From Sulfitobacter alexandrii (GTDB lineage: Bacteria; Pseudomonadota; Alphaproteobacteria; Rhodobacterales; Rhodobacteraceae), in the NCBI RefSeq assembly GCF_001886735.1, contig NZ_CP018076.1, forward strand, positions 620,001-684,000: DNA of 64,000 bases. The letters are read 5' to 3'. How positions within the stretch are numbered: position 1 is the stretch's first letter; each line of letters opens with the position of its first letter. A program made the translations under genes and the position numbers. Of this stretch, positions 33,811 through 42,564 are shown in pieces. Under the pieces are notes generated by a model. The model ran no database searches and was not told the DNA's origin. It saw only the letters and a list, made by a program, of their open reading frames with translations.

Positions 33811-34511
33811 TGATCGAAGTCACCGACATGCACGCCTATTACGGCAAGTCGCACATTCTTCAGGGCGTGACGCTGAACGTCCGCGAGGGCGAGATCGTGG
33901 CCCTTCTGGGCCGCAACGGCGTGGGGCGCTCCACCACCTGCAAGGCGATCATGGGCGAAGTCGAGCCGAAAGGCTCGGTCAAGTTCAAGGGGCAGGAGAT
34001 TGCCGGCAAGAAGGCCTACGAGATCGCCAACATGGGTGTCGGCTACGTCCCCGAGAACCGCGATATCTTTCCGGGCCTCACCACCCGCCAGAACCTGACA
34101 CTGGGCCTCAAGCCGGGTCAGAAGGACGGTGCCGGCCGCTGGTCCATGCAGGCGATGTTCGACATGTTCGAAAACCTCAGCCGCCGCGCGGATGTCGAGG
34201 CGTCGGTGCTTTCGGGCGGCGAACAGCAGATGCTGACCATGTGCCGCACCCTGATGGGCGATCCGGATTTCATCATGATCGACGAACCGACCGAAGGCCT
34301 GTCGCCGCAGATGGTGCAGAAGGTGGCCGAAGTGCTCAAGGCCATCGCCGACAAGGGGATCTCGACCCTGCTGGTTGAGCAGAAACTGTCCATTGCAATG
34401 GACATCGCCCATCGTGTTTATGTGATGGGGCACGGACAGGTCGTCTTTGAAGGGACACCCGCCGAACTCAAGGCCCGTGACGATGTACGCAAGGAATGGC
34501 TAGAGGTCTGA
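33810..34511 (+). CDS. Liv-type ABC transporter ATP-binding protein (LivF family) with altered Walker A
   Basis: ATPase subunit, 233 aa. The Walker A motif reads GRNGVGRST (34-42): the invariant Lys is Arg at residue 40 (codon CGC). The signature LSGGE (134-138) and Walker B FIMIDEPTEGLS are canonical; the H-loop position has Gln (LVEQKLS), as is usual for LivF. The altered Walker A pairs in the dimer with the altered LivG signature, so one of the two composite ATP sites is likely degenerate. Overlaps livG by one base (TGATG). Confidence 0.93.
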   Translation: MIEVTDMHAYYGKSHILQGVTLNVREGEIVALLGRNGVGRSTTCKAIMGEVEPKGSVKFKGQEIAGKKAYEIANMGVGYVPENRDIFPGLTTRQNLTLGLKPGQKDGAGRWSMQAMFDMFENLSRRADVEASVLSGGEQQMLTMCRTLMGDPDFIMIDEPTEGLSPQMVQKVAEVLKAIADKGISTLLVEQKLSIAMDIAHRVYVMGHGQVVFEGTPAELKARDDVRKEWLEV

Positions 34512-34514
34512 AGT

Positions 34515-35720
34515 ATGGGCGGATTTGATGCTGGGCGCCTGGATCGCATCGCGGTCTGGATGCAATCTTACGTGGAGCAGCGCCGTTTCGCCGGATGTTC
34601 CGTCCTTCTCGCCCAGGGCGGGAAGGAGGTTTGCTACCATCAGGCCGGGCTGCGGGACGTGGCCGCGGGCAAACCGTGGGAGCGCGACACCGTCGCCCGC
34701 ATCTATTCAATGACCAAGCCGGTCACCAGCCTCGTGCTGATGACCCTTGCCGAAGAGGGGTTGTTTCACCTCGACGCGCCGGTGTCGGATTTTCTGCCCG
34801 CCTTCTCGGACATGACCTGCCTCGTGCCCGGTGCCACCCGCGCCGACCAGGTGGAGCCTTGCGCGCCGCCGACGCTTCACCAGCTGCTCACACATACGTC
34901 GGGCCTCAGCTATGCCTTCAACCCCGGCCCGCTGGGGAAGCTGATGGCCGAACACAAGATCGAGTTCCGGGCCAGTCAGCCCGGTCTCGCGCCGATGTGC
35001 GACGCGCTGGCCGCGCTGCCGCTGGCCTTCCGCCCCGGCACCCGCTGGGAATATTCCGTCGGCATCGATGTCATCGGCCGCGTGATCGAGGTCGTCACCG
35101 GCCAGACCCTCGAAGAGGTCTTCATCGAGCGCGTCTTCGACCCGCTGGGGATGCATGAGACCCGGTTCTCGGTGCCGCCCGCGGCGCGGGACCGTTTCGC
35201 GGCGTGCTATACCCCGCTGGCCGAGGGCGGCTTTACCGTGGGCAAGGCCGAAAAGGGGCCTGACCCGCTGCGCCTGATCGACGGCGCGGAGAAGTCTCCG
35301 TTTCTGTCCGCCACCCTGATGTCCGGCGGCGGCGGGCTGGTCGGCACGATCGACGACTACCTCAAGTTCACCGAAATGCTGCGCACCGGTGGCGCGGGGA
35401 TCATCGGCCCCATGACGCTGGAGTTCATGATGCGCAACCACCTGCCGGGCGAGATCGCGTCGATGGGGCCGCAAAGCTTTGCCGAGCAGCCGATGGAAGG
35501 CATGGGCTTCGGCATCGGCGGGGCGGTCCTGCTGAATCCGGGCCGTGCACGGTCGCCCGGATCGGTCGGCGATTTCAGCTGGGGCGGCATGGCCTCGACC
35601 TTCTTCTGGGTCGATCCGGTGCTCGAACTCTCCGCCATTTTCTTCACCCAACTCGTGCCGAGCAGTTCCTATCCCGCGCGACCCCAGCTCAAGGCACTGG
35701 TCCACGGGGCAATGACATGA
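34515..35720 (+). CDS. Serine hydrolase, beta-lactamase/penicillin-binding-like (class C fold)
   Basis: Hydrolase of the beta-lactamase-related family. SxxK is SMTK (S65, K68) and the Tyr motif is in WEYSVGIDV near residue 177. Family members include esterases and D-aminopeptidases; no signal peptide is visible, so a cytoplasmic esterase is likely. 401 aa. It starts 3 bp after livF and overlaps the acetoacetyl-CoA synthetase gene by ATGA, so it belongs to the acyl-CoA operon and may open an ester or lactone of the imported compound. Confidence 0.9.
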   Translation: MGGFDAGRLDRIAVWMQSYVEQRRFAGCSVLLAQGGKEVCYHQAGLRDVAAGKPWERDTVARIYSMTKPVTSLVLMTLAEEGLFHLDAPVSDFLPAFSDMTCLVPGATRADQVEPCAPPTLHQLLTHTSGLSYAFNPGPLGKLMAEHKIEFRASQPGLAPMCDALAALPLAFRPGTRWEYSVGIDVIGRVIEVVTGQTLEEVFIERVFDPLGMHETRFSVPPAARDRFAACYTPLAEGGFTVGKAEKGPDPLRLIDGAEKSPFLSATLMSGGGGLVGTIDDYLKFTEMLRTGGAGIIGPMTLEFMMRNHLPGEIASMGPQSFAEQPMEGMGFGIGGAVLLNPGRARSPGSVGDFSWGGMASTFFWVDPVLELSAIFFTQLVPSSSYPARPQLKALVHGAMT

Positions 35721-37672
35721 GCGCCGACGTCCTCTGGGAACCCTCCGCCGACCGGCGCGAGGCCAGCACCATGGCCGCGTTCGAAGGCTGGCTGGAAGAA
35801 AACCGCGGCCTGACCTTCGATGACTACAACGCCATGTGGCGGTGGAGTGTCGATGACCTCGAAGGGTTCTGGTCCGCCATATGGGAGTTCTTCGACGTGC
35901 GGGCCAGCTTGCGGCCCGAAAAGTTGCTGGTCCGGCGTCAGATGCCCGGTGCCGAATGGGGCACCGGCGCGCGGCTCAACTATGTCGATCAAGTGATGAA
36001 ACATGCCGAGGGTCGCGAGGACGCGACGGCGCTGATCGTTCAGTCCGAAACCGTCGGGCGCCGCGAAATCACCTGGGGCGAGTTGCGCCGCCAGGTTGCC
36101 AGCGTCGCCGCGCATCTCGCGGAAATGGGCGTAGGCAAGGGCGACCGGGTCGTCGCGATCCTGCCCAACACCGACACCGCGCTCATCGCCTTTCTGGCGA
36201 CGGCGAGCATCGGTGCGATCTGGTCGCTTTGCGCGCCGGACATGGGGCATGTGGCGATCCTGGACCGGTTCAAGCAGATCGAGCCCAAGGTGCTGATCGC
36301 GCAGGACGGCTACATTCATGCGGGCAAAATGATCGACCGCCGCGCCGTGCTCTCGGACATTGCCGCGGGCCTGCCCAGCGTTACGCATTGCGTCACCGTG
36401 GCCGTTGCGGGCGACCTGCCCGAAACGCACCTGTCCTGGGACAGCCTGACAGGGGACGATGCCACCTATCGCTCGGAACAGGTGGAATTCGAACATCCCC
36501 TCTGGATCGTCTATTCTTCGGGCACCACGGGCAATCCGAAACCCATCGTGCACGGCCACGGCGGCATCATTCTGGAGGCGGCCAAGCAGTCGCTGCACCA
36601 CGACCTGACCAACCGCGACAGGTTCTGCTGGCTCACGTCCTCGGGGTGGATCATGTGGAATGCCCAGTGGATGGCGCTGGGGCAGGGGGCGACCGTGGCC
36701 CTGTTCGACGGGGCGCCGAACCATCCCGACATGGGCGTCGTCTGGCGGTTCATCGCGGATGAACGGCTGACCTACTTCGGCGCCGGTGCCGCGTTCTTCT
36801 CGGGCTGCATGAAGGCGGGCGTGACCCCGCGCACCGAAGTGGACCTGTCCGCTCTGCGCTCGCTCGGTTCCACCGGCTCGCCCCTGTCGTCGGATGCCTA
36901 CGACTGGATCTACCGTGACGTGAAGCCGGACCAGTGGCTCGCACCGATCTCGGGCGGGACGGACCTCGCCGGGGCTTTCGTTCTGGGCCATCCGGGCATG
37001 GCCGTGCGCGCGGGCGAGATGCAATGCCGCGCGCTCGGCAATGCCGTGCGTGCCTATGACCCGCAGGGCAACGAACTGGTCGGCGAGGTGGGAGAACTGG
37101 TCTGTACCGAACCGCTGCCGTCCATGCCGCTGTTCTTCTGGGGCGACGACGACGGCAGCCGGCTGTTCGACAGCTATTACGCGGATTACCCCGGCGTCTG
37201 GAGGCACGGCGACTGGATCAGCATCGACGCCGACGGCCACAGCGTGATCTACGGGCGCTCGGACGCCACCATCAACCGCAAGGGCCTGCGCCTGGGGTCC
37301 GCCGAAATCTATCAGGCGGTGGAGGGACTGGACAGCGTGCTGGACAGTCTCGTGGTCGACCTCGAATTCCTGGGCCGCGACAGTTTCATGCCGCTTTTCG
37401 TGGTGCCCGCCCCCGGCGTGGCCTTTGACGACGCGCTCAAGGACCAGATCAACGCGGCCATCCGCAGCGGCGTGTCGGCACGATTTATTCCGAATGAAAT
37501 CATAGAGATACAGGAAGTTCCCCGCACCCTGTCGGGCAAGAAGCTTGAGGTTCCGGTCAAAAAGCTGTTGTTGGGAGGCGATCCCGAAACGGTCGTGAAC
37601 CGCGATTCCATGGCCAATCCGTACAGCTTCGACTTCTTTATCGCCTATGCCGCGGCACGGGCCCCGACCTGA
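35717..37672 (+). CDS. Acetoacetyl-CoA synthetase-type acid-CoA ligase
   Basis: Adenylate-forming ligase that activates acetoacetate or a related keto acid. The AMP-binding P-loop is YSSGTTGNPKPIVHGHGG (about residues 264-281), and the C-terminal ligase motif YGRSDATINRKGLRLGSAE is at about 512-530. Length 651 aa and the N-terminal FDDYNAMWRWSVDDLEGFW pattern point to the acetoacetate-CoA ligase branch. It is translationally coupled to the hydrolase gene upstream. Confidence 0.92.
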   Translation: MSADVLWEPSADRREASTMAAFEGWLEENRGLTFDDYNAMWRWSVDDLEGFWSAIWEFFDVRASLRPEKLLVRRQMPGAEWGTGARLNYVDQVMKHAEGREDATALIVQSETVGRREITWGELRRQVASVAAHLAEMGVGKGDRVVAILPNTDTALIAFLATASIGAIWSLCAPDMGHVAILDRFKQIEPKVLIAQDGYIHAGKMIDRRAVLSDIAAGLPSVTHCVTVAVAGDLPETHLSWDSLTGDDATYRSEQVEFEHPLWIVYSSGTTGNPKPIVHGHGGIILEAAKQSLHHDLTNRDRFCWLTSSGWIMWNAQWMALGQGATVALFDGAPNHPDMGVVWRFIADERLTYFGAGAAFFSGCMKAGVTPRTEVDLSALRSLGSTGSPLSSDAYDWIYRDVKPDQWLAPISGGTDLAGAFVLGHPGMAVRAGEMQCRALGNAVRAYDPQGNELVGEVGELVCTEPLPSMPLFFWGDDDGSRLFDSYYADYPGVWRHGDWISIDADGHSVIYGRSDATINRKGLRLGSAEIYQAVEGLDSVLDSLVVDLEFLGRDSFMPLFVVPAPGVAFDDALKDQINAAIRSGVSARFIPNEIIEIQEVPRTLSGKKLEVPVKKLLLGGDPETVVNRDSMANPYSFDFFIAYAAARAPT

Positions 37673-37683
37673 GAAAGCCCCCC

Positions 37684-38553
37684 ATGACCGCCGTCGCCGA
37701 AGAACTTCTGGACCTGCTGGACATCGAACAGCTCGAGGTGGACCTGTTTCGCGGCATCGGCTCGGGCGGGGAAACGACGACCCGGATTTTCGGCGGGCAC
37801 GTGATCGCGCAGGCGCTGATGGCGGCGTACCGAACCGTGCCCGACCGGCTTTGTCATTCCCTGCACGCCTATTTCATCCGTCCCGGCGACCCGTCGATAC
37901 CGGTGATCTACCAGGTGGACCGCGCCCGCGACGGCGGCAGCTTCACGACACGGCGGGTGGTGGCGATCCAGCACGGCAAGCAGATCTTCAATCTTTCCGC
38001 CTCGTTCCATGTGGCGGAGGAGGGCTGGGAGTATCAGCACCCCATGCCGGACGCGGACACACCGGAAAACTGGCCGGACCGACCCGCCCTGCGCGCCGCC
38101 AATGTCGAGAAGATACCCGAGAAATACCGCGAGGATTTCCTGCGCGAACGCCCCATCGAGATCCGCGAGATCGAACCGCGCGACCTGATCGAACCGGACC
38201 GGGCGGACGACCGCAACCAGCTCTGGTTCCGGATGGAAGCTGCGCGCGGGCAGGGGCCGCAGATGCAGCACTGCCTGCTGGCCTATGCGTCGGACATGAA
38301 CCTGCTGGGGTCATCGCTGCGGCCCCACGGGCTGACCTGGTTCCAGGGCAAGGTGATGACCGCGAGCCTCGACCACGCGATGTGGTTCCACGCCCCGATC
38401 GAGTTCTCGGACTGGCACCTCTACGACCTAGACGCGCCCTGGACAGGGGGCGGCCGCGGCTTCAACCGCGGCCTGATCTACAGCCAGACCGGCCAGCTTG
38501 TCGCATCGGTCACGCAGGAAGGTCTGATGCGCCCGCTGAAGAAGCGGGGGTAG
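37684..38553 (+). CDS. Acyl-CoA thioesterase II (TesB family)
   Basis: Double hot-dog thioesterase that hydrolyses acyl-CoA. Family phrases are RIFGGHVIAQAL (about residues 38-49), SLHAYFIRPGDPSIPVIYQV (about 61-80), the catalytic Asp region LAYASDMNLLG (about 200-210) and the C-terminal FNRGLIYSQTGQLVASVTQEGL. 289 aa is standard. It ends the rightward operon and may release CoA or control acyl-CoA pools. Confidence 0.94.
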   Translation: MTAVAEELLDLLDIEQLEVDLFRGIGSGGETTTRIFGGHVIAQALMAAYRTVPDRLCHSLHAYFIRPGDPSIPVIYQVDRARDGGSFTTRRVVAIQHGKQIFNLSASFHVAEEGWEYQHPMPDADTPENWPDRPALRAANVEKIPEKYREDFLRERPIEIREIEPRDLIEPDRADDRNQLWFRMEAARGQGPQMQHCLLAYASDMNLLGSSLRPHGLTWFQGKVMTASLDHAMWFHAPIEFSDWHLYDLDAPWTGGGRGFNRGLIYSQTGQLVASVTQEGLMRPLKKRG

Positions 38554-38719
38554 TACGGCTGGTTCGGGGACTTGGTCGTCAGGTCCAACATCCGAGACAG
38601 ATCGCGCCCGCCCCGTGGGGGCGGCTCGGGCGCTGCCAAAGCCTTGCTTTGGCAATAGGTCTTCTCATTGAGAGTGGAGCATCGGCTCGAAGCGGCCCTT
38701 CGCTGCGCTATGCACGAAC

Positions 38720-38748
38720 GTCCGCAAAGCGGACTTTACCGACATTCG
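38720..38748 (+). repeat. Palindrome plus dispersed repeat, copy 3
   Basis: GTCCGC-AAA-GCGGAC (38720-38734) overlaps GCGGACTTTACCGACATTCG (38729-38748), which matches 16 of 20 positions of the repeat at 6818-6837. The match suggests a short intergenic repeat family. Confidence 0.5.
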
Positions 38749-38856
38749 CCAAATGCACGTCGATGTCCGGTTCGGGTGAAAAAATAATGGTTGTCATCAG
38801 CCGAACTGGGTTGTCCCTTGGAAAGGGCAATGCGTCGTTAGTGTGGGACTTCACAT

Positions 38857-39057
38857 ATGAACTATATTGATTTTGCTATGTTAAATGCGCTTTCGCTCCT
38901 TACTATCTCCGCAATGGACCTCAGTAGAAGATCAGGAACCAACGCAGAACAAGGCAATAAAAACAGGGCGACTCTCCTGCTGTTTGCCGCTGGTTTTTTG
39001 CAGGTCGCGACAGTGTTTCTTGCTATTCACGTCGGATTTCGACTTTTCTCGATTTGA
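38857..39057 (+). CDS. Doubtful small membrane protein
   Basis: A 66-codon frame starting MNYIDFAMLNALSL, with two hydrophobic stretches (about residues 4-18 and 39-62) and a polar middle. It has an ATG but no convincing ribosome site. Composition is AT-richer than real neighbours. I do not recognise it; it may be spurious or a remnant of an acquired gene. Confidence 0.2.
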   Translation: MNYIDFAMLNALSLLTISAMDLSRRSGTNAEQGNKNRATLLLFAAGFLQVATVFLAIHVGFRLFSI

Positions 39058-39238
39058 GTGCCATTTAACGAGGACAGTCATTCAAAGGGCAGAACCGGCC
39101 ACTCAAGTTCTCAAAGCTGCCGTTCGCCGGGTTCGCGAACCGCAGGGAGCGTCGGAGGGCAGTTATGCGGACCACAGCTGCCGGTCAATAGGAGCTCTTT
39201 AGGTCCTGATCCTAGACCCCAGCGCGGCGCGCTTCACA

Positions 39239-39607
39239 TCACCCGAAAACGAAGAAACACAGCTTGTTGCCGTCCGGATCACGGACGTAGGCACCGTAGA
39301 ACTGGTCCTTGATGCGCTGGCCCGGCGCGCCCTCGTCGGGTGCGTCGAGGTCGCGGGCGCGCGCGTACATCGCGTCCACCTCGGCCTTGTCTTCGCAGGT
39401 GAAGGCGATCATCGTCCCGTTGCCGGGGTTGGGTGCATTGCCGTCGTAAGGCTCGCACATGGCCAGCATCGGCTTGCCTCGCCCCGCCGACAGAAAGGCG
39501 ATGCGCCCCTGGTCCATGACCACCTTGGCCTTGCCCTCGAACAGGTCGCCGTAAAACTTCTTGGCGCGGGCCATGTCCGCCACGCCGATTGTTGCATATC
39601 CGATCAT
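39239..39607 (-). CDS. VOC (glyoxalase/bleomycin-resistance-like) family protein
   Basis: Small vicinal-oxygen-chelate protein of 122 aa. The N-terminus MIGYATIGVADMARAKKFYGDLF and the C-terminal FYGAYVRDPDGNKLCFFVFG are typical of single-domain glyoxalase-like proteins. It is the last gene of a reverse operon, 16 bp after the SDR gene. Substrate unknown; not obviously part of beta-oxidation. Confidence 0.9.
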   Translation of the reverse strand: MIGYATIGVADMARAKKFYGDLFEGKAKVVMDQGRIAFLSAGRGKPMLAMCEPYDGNAPNPGNGTMIAFTCEDKAEVDAMYARARDLDAPDEGAPGQRIKDQFYGAYVRDPDGNKLCFFVFG

Positions 39608-39623
39608 TCTCTGTCCCTCGCGG

Positions 39624-40397
39624 TTAGCGGTCGAAATTGCCGAAGCGGCGGTTCAGCTTGCGCATCCCCCCGATCCAGCGGTCGTAGTTCTCGGTCTTGT
39701 TGCGCATGTAGGCCAGCACTTCAGGGTGCGGCAGCACGAGGAAGGTCTCGTCCCGGATCGCCTGCACGCAGGCTTCGGCCACCGGGGCGGGTTCCATCAT
39801 GCCGTCGATCGCCGCCACGTGGTCTTCGTGGCCGCGCGTCATTTCCGTGCGCACCGCCTGCGGACACAGGACGCTCACCTTGATGCCCTGATCGCCGTAC
39901 GTCAGGGCGATCCACTCCGCCAGCCCGACGGCCGCATGCTTTGTCACGCCGTAGGGCGCCGAGCCGACCTGGTTCAGCAGGCCGGCGGCAGACGCGGTGT
40001 TCAGGAAATACCCGCCGCCGCGTTCGGCCATCTTCGGCACCAGATGGCGTGCGGCCCAGACATGGGCCATCACGTTGATCTCCCAGATGCGCTGCCAGGC
40101 GTCGTCCTCGACCTCGACACCGCCCGCGACGGAAATGCCCGCGTTGGAGCAGAAAAGGTCGATCGGCCCGGCCTCGGCCTCGACCTTGTCGATCATGCCG
40201 GTCAGCTGGTCGCGGTCCCGGACATCGACCATGTGGGCGCTGCCGCCCATCATGGCTGCCGTTTCCTCCGCGCCTTTCAGGTCGCGGTCCACGCAGGCGA
40301 TATGTTTCGCGCCTTCTTCGGCAAACCTTTGGCACATGGCGCGGCCGATGCCGCTGGCGGCACCAGTCACGACGATGATCCTGTCTTTCAATTCCAT
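39624..40397 (-). CDS. SDR family oxidoreductase
   Basis: Short-chain dehydrogenase of 257 aa. Cofactor motif VTGAASGIGRAM (about residues 10-21), CSNAGISVAGG (about 83-93, with Cys-Ser replacing the usual Asn), and active-site Ser and YGVTKHAAVGL (about 149-159) are visible. It follows the next SDR gene after 4 bp in a reverse operon with ligase, dehydrogenases and hydratase, and likely acts on a hydroxyacyl-CoA or alcohol intermediate. Confidence 0.91.
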   Translation of the reverse strand: MELKDRIIVVTGAASGIGRAMCQRFAEEGAKHIACVDRDLKGAEETAAMMGGSAHMVDVRDRDQLTGMIDKVEAEAGPIDLFCSNAGISVAGGVEVEDDAWQRIWEINVMAHVWAARHLVPKMAERGGGYFLNTASAAGLLNQVGSAPYGVTKHAAVGLAEWIALTYGDQGIKVSVLCPQAVRTEMTRGHEDHVAAIDGMMEPAPVAEACVQAIRDETFLVLPHPEVLAYMRNKTENYDRWIGGMRKLNRRFGNFDR

Positions 40398-40401
40398 GTC
40401 G

Positions 40402-41172
40402 TCACGTCCACATGTTGGAGCCGCCGCAGACGGTCAGGGCCTGACCGGTCATGTAGCGGCTTGCATCGGAGGCAAGGAAGACGGCGAGTCCCGCGAAATC
40501 CTCCGGCTCGCCCAGGCGGCGCAGGGGGATCTCTTCCTTGATGCGTTTCTCGACCTCGGGATTGTCCCACAGTTCGCGTGCGAATTCGGTCTTGACCAGC
40601 CCCGGACAGATCGCGTTGAAACGCAGGCCCTTCGGCCCGAATTCCGCCGCGAGGTTGCGGCACAGCCCGATGAGCGCGAGCTTGGACATGCCGTAGGTGC
40701 CCAGCATGACCGACGGCTTGAACGCGCCGATGGACGAGGTGAACGCCATCGACCCCGACCCCTTCTCGATCATGTCGGGGGCCACCATCTGGGCCAGCCA
40801 GAGGTTGGATTTGACGTTGGCGTTCATCGTCTTGTCATAGGCGTCGTCGGGGATTTCCGAGGTCTTGCCGTAATAGGGGTTCACGCCAGCGTTGCCGATC
40901 ACCACGTCGATCTTGCCCGCCTTTTCGTGGGTCTGATCGACCAGCGCCTGAAGCTGGTCCTTGTAGCCCACGTTGCAGGCCACCGCGTGGGCCGTTCCCT
41001 TGCCGAGGGCGTTGATGCCCTCGGCGGCTTCGTCAAGCTGATCCTGCTTGCGGGCCGAGATCACGACGGTGGCGCCGTGCTGGGCGAGGGCCGTGGCCAT
41101 CGCCAGTCCCATCCCCTTGGAGGCGCCGGTCAGCAGCGCCACCTTGCCGGTGAGGTCGAAAAGATCGCTCAT
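40402..41172 (-). CDS. SDR family oxidoreductase
   Basis: Short-chain dehydrogenase of 256 aa. TGASKGMGLAMA (about residues 14-25), GNAGVNPYYGK (about 88-98), the catalytic FTSSIGAFKP and YGMSKLALIGLC (about 156-167), and the terminal GQALTVCGGSNMWT are visible. The start MSDLFDLTGKVALL (41172) overlaps the stop of the upstream dehydrogenase gene by 4 bp; a longer frame is low-complexity. Pattern resembles SDRs next to ACAD10/11-type dehydrogenases. Confidence 0.92.
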   Translation of the reverse strand: MSDLFDLTGKVALLTGASKGMGLAMATALAQHGATVVISARKQDQLDEAAEGINALGKGTAHAVACNVGYKDQLQALVDQTHEKAGKIDVVIGNAGVNPYYGKTSEIPDDAYDKTMNANVKSNLWLAQMVAPDMIEKGSGSMAFTSSIGAFKPSVMLGTYGMSKLALIGLCRNLAAEFGPKGLRFNAICPGLVKTEFARELWDNPEVEKRIKEEIPLRRLGEPEDFAGLAVFLASDASRYMTGQALTVCGGSNMWT

Positions 41173-42482
41173 CCCATGAACCCCGCGCTGCCACGGTTTT
41201 CCGTGTGCTGCTTGGCGGCGTCCTGACGCGCGTTGCTTTCCTTGTAGGTGTTGACCTCGTGCCGGGCGATGACGTGGTGGTGCACCTCGTCCGGGCCATC
41301 GGCGTAGCGCAGGGTGCGTTGCTGGGCGTACATGCCCGACAGCGGCGACCACTGCGAGATCCCCGTGGCACCATGCACCTGCATCGCCTGGTCGATGATC
41401 TCGCAGACCTGTTCGGGGACCTTCGCCTTGATCATCGACACCCAGATGCGGGCTTCCTTGTTGCCCAGAACGTCCATCGCCTTGGCGGCCTTGAGAACCA
41501 GAAGGCGCATCGCCTCGATCTCGATCTTGGCGCGGCTGATGGTTTCCATGTTCTTGCCAAGGTCGATGATCCGCTTGCCGAAGGCTTCGCGCGACAGGCC
41601 GCGTTCGATCATCAGGTCCAGCGCCTTTTCCGCCTGCCCGATGGAGCGCATGCAGTGGTGAATGCGGCCCGGTCCAAGGCGGACCTGGCTGATCTCGAAC
41701 CCCCTGCCTTCGCCCCAGAGGATGTTGCTTTCCGGCACGCGGACATTGGTGAACCGGATGTGCATGTGACCGTGCGGCGCGTCGTCATGGCCGAAGACAT
41801 GCATCGGCCCGAGGATTTCCACGCCGGGCGTGTCCATCGGCACGAGGATCTGCGATTGCTGGCGGAAGGGTTCCGCGTCGGGCGAGGTCTTGACCATGAC
41901 GATCATGATCTTGCAGCGCGGATCGCCCGCACCGGAGATATAGTATTTCTCGCCGTTCATCACCCATTCGCCGTTTTCCAGCACGGCGGACATGGCGATG
42001 TTCTTGGCATCCGACGACGCGCGGTCCGGTTCGGTCATCGCAAAGGCCGAGCGGATTTCACCGGCCAGCAGGGGCTTGAGCCACTTTTCCTTCTGCTCTT
42101 TCGTGCCGACCCGTTCCAGCACTTCCATGTTGCCCGTGTCGGGGGCCGAACAGTTCAGTGTCTGCGAGGCGAGGGGGTTCTTGCCCAGTTCCGCCGCGAT
42201 GTAGGCATAGTCGAGGTTCGACAGGCCTTCGCCGGTTTCCGCGTTGGGCAGGAAAAAATTCCACAGCCCCGCGTCGCGGGCCTTCTGCTTGGCCCCTTCC
42301 AGCAGTTCCAGCTGGCGCGGATGATAGCTCCAGCGATCCTCCTGCGCGTCGCCCAGCCGGTGGAATTCCTCGGTGATCGGGTCCACGTTCTCGCGGATGT
42401 GCTTGATCACCGCGTTCAGCAGGGGCTTGTTGGCCTCCGACATCTCGAGGTTGTTCAGTTCCGGTGGGTTCATGTCGCTCAT
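41169..42482 (-). CDS. Acyl-CoA dehydrogenase, ACAD10/11 (LvaC-like) type
   Basis: FAD-dependent acyl-CoA dehydrogenase of 437 aa. The ACAD10/11 pattern is seen in FAMTEPDRASSDAKNI (about residues 151-166), GHDDAPHGHMHIRFTNVRVP (about 227-246), RLGPGRIHHCMRSIGQAEKAL (about 265-285) and LRYADGPDEVHHHVIARHE (about 395-413). In family relatives this enzyme converts 4-phosphoacyl-CoA to an enoyl- or 3-hydroxyacyl-CoA. The separately encoded kinase at 27138-28166 would supply that substrate. ATG at 42482 has a GGAGG site. Confidence 0.93.
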   Translation of the reverse strand: MSDMNPPELNNLEMSEANKPLLNAVIKHIRENVDPITEEFHRLGDAQEDRWSYHPRQLELLEGAKQKARDAGLWNFFLPNAETGEGLSNLDYAYIAAELGKNPLASQTLNCSAPDTGNMEVLERVGTKEQKEKWLKPLLAGEIRSAFAMTEPDRASSDAKNIAMSAVLENGEWVMNGEKYYISGAGDPRCKIMIVMVKTSPDAEPFRQQSQILVPMDTPGVEILGPMHVFGHDDAPHGHMHIRFTNVRVPESNILWGEGRGFEISQVRLGPGRIHHCMRSIGQAEKALDLMIERGLSREAFGKRIIDLGKNMETISRAKIEIEAMRLLVLKAAKAMDVLGNKEARIWVSMIKAKVPEQVCEIIDQAMQVHGATGISQWSPLSGMYAQQRTLRYADGPDEVHHHVIARHEVNTYKESNARQDAAKQHTENRGSAGFMG

Positions 42483-42522
42483 CAAATGTGCCTCCTTGGG
42501 CGTTGTTCCGTCAGTCTGTTTC

Positions 42523-42562
42523 CGGTTCCCTCGGAACCGCGAATTGGTGTCCCCGCGGGGAC
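42523..42562 (-). terminator. Two hairpins between dehydrogenase and enoyl-CoA hydratase genes
   Basis: CGGTTCC-CTC-GGAACCG (42523-42539) and GTCCCC-GC-GGGGAC (42549-42562), both perfect, lie in the 82-bp gap of the reverse operon. Neither has a T run. They may stop, slow or process the transcript between the upstream ligase-HCDH-hydratase genes and the downstream dehydrogenase-SDR genes. Confidence 0.5.
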
Positions 42563-42564
42563 GG

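Larger units (their letters stand above)
38554..39238. other. 685-bp spacer between tesB-type gene and the reverse operon
   Basis: AT-richer and irregular, with no firm gene. It holds a GTCCGC-AAA-GCGGAC palindrome within a dispersed repeat (38720-38748), a doubtful 66-codon frame (38857-39057), and a 12-bp perfect palindrome GGTTCGCGAACC (39130-39141). It resembles repeat-containing or decayed intergenic DNA. Confidence 0.55.
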
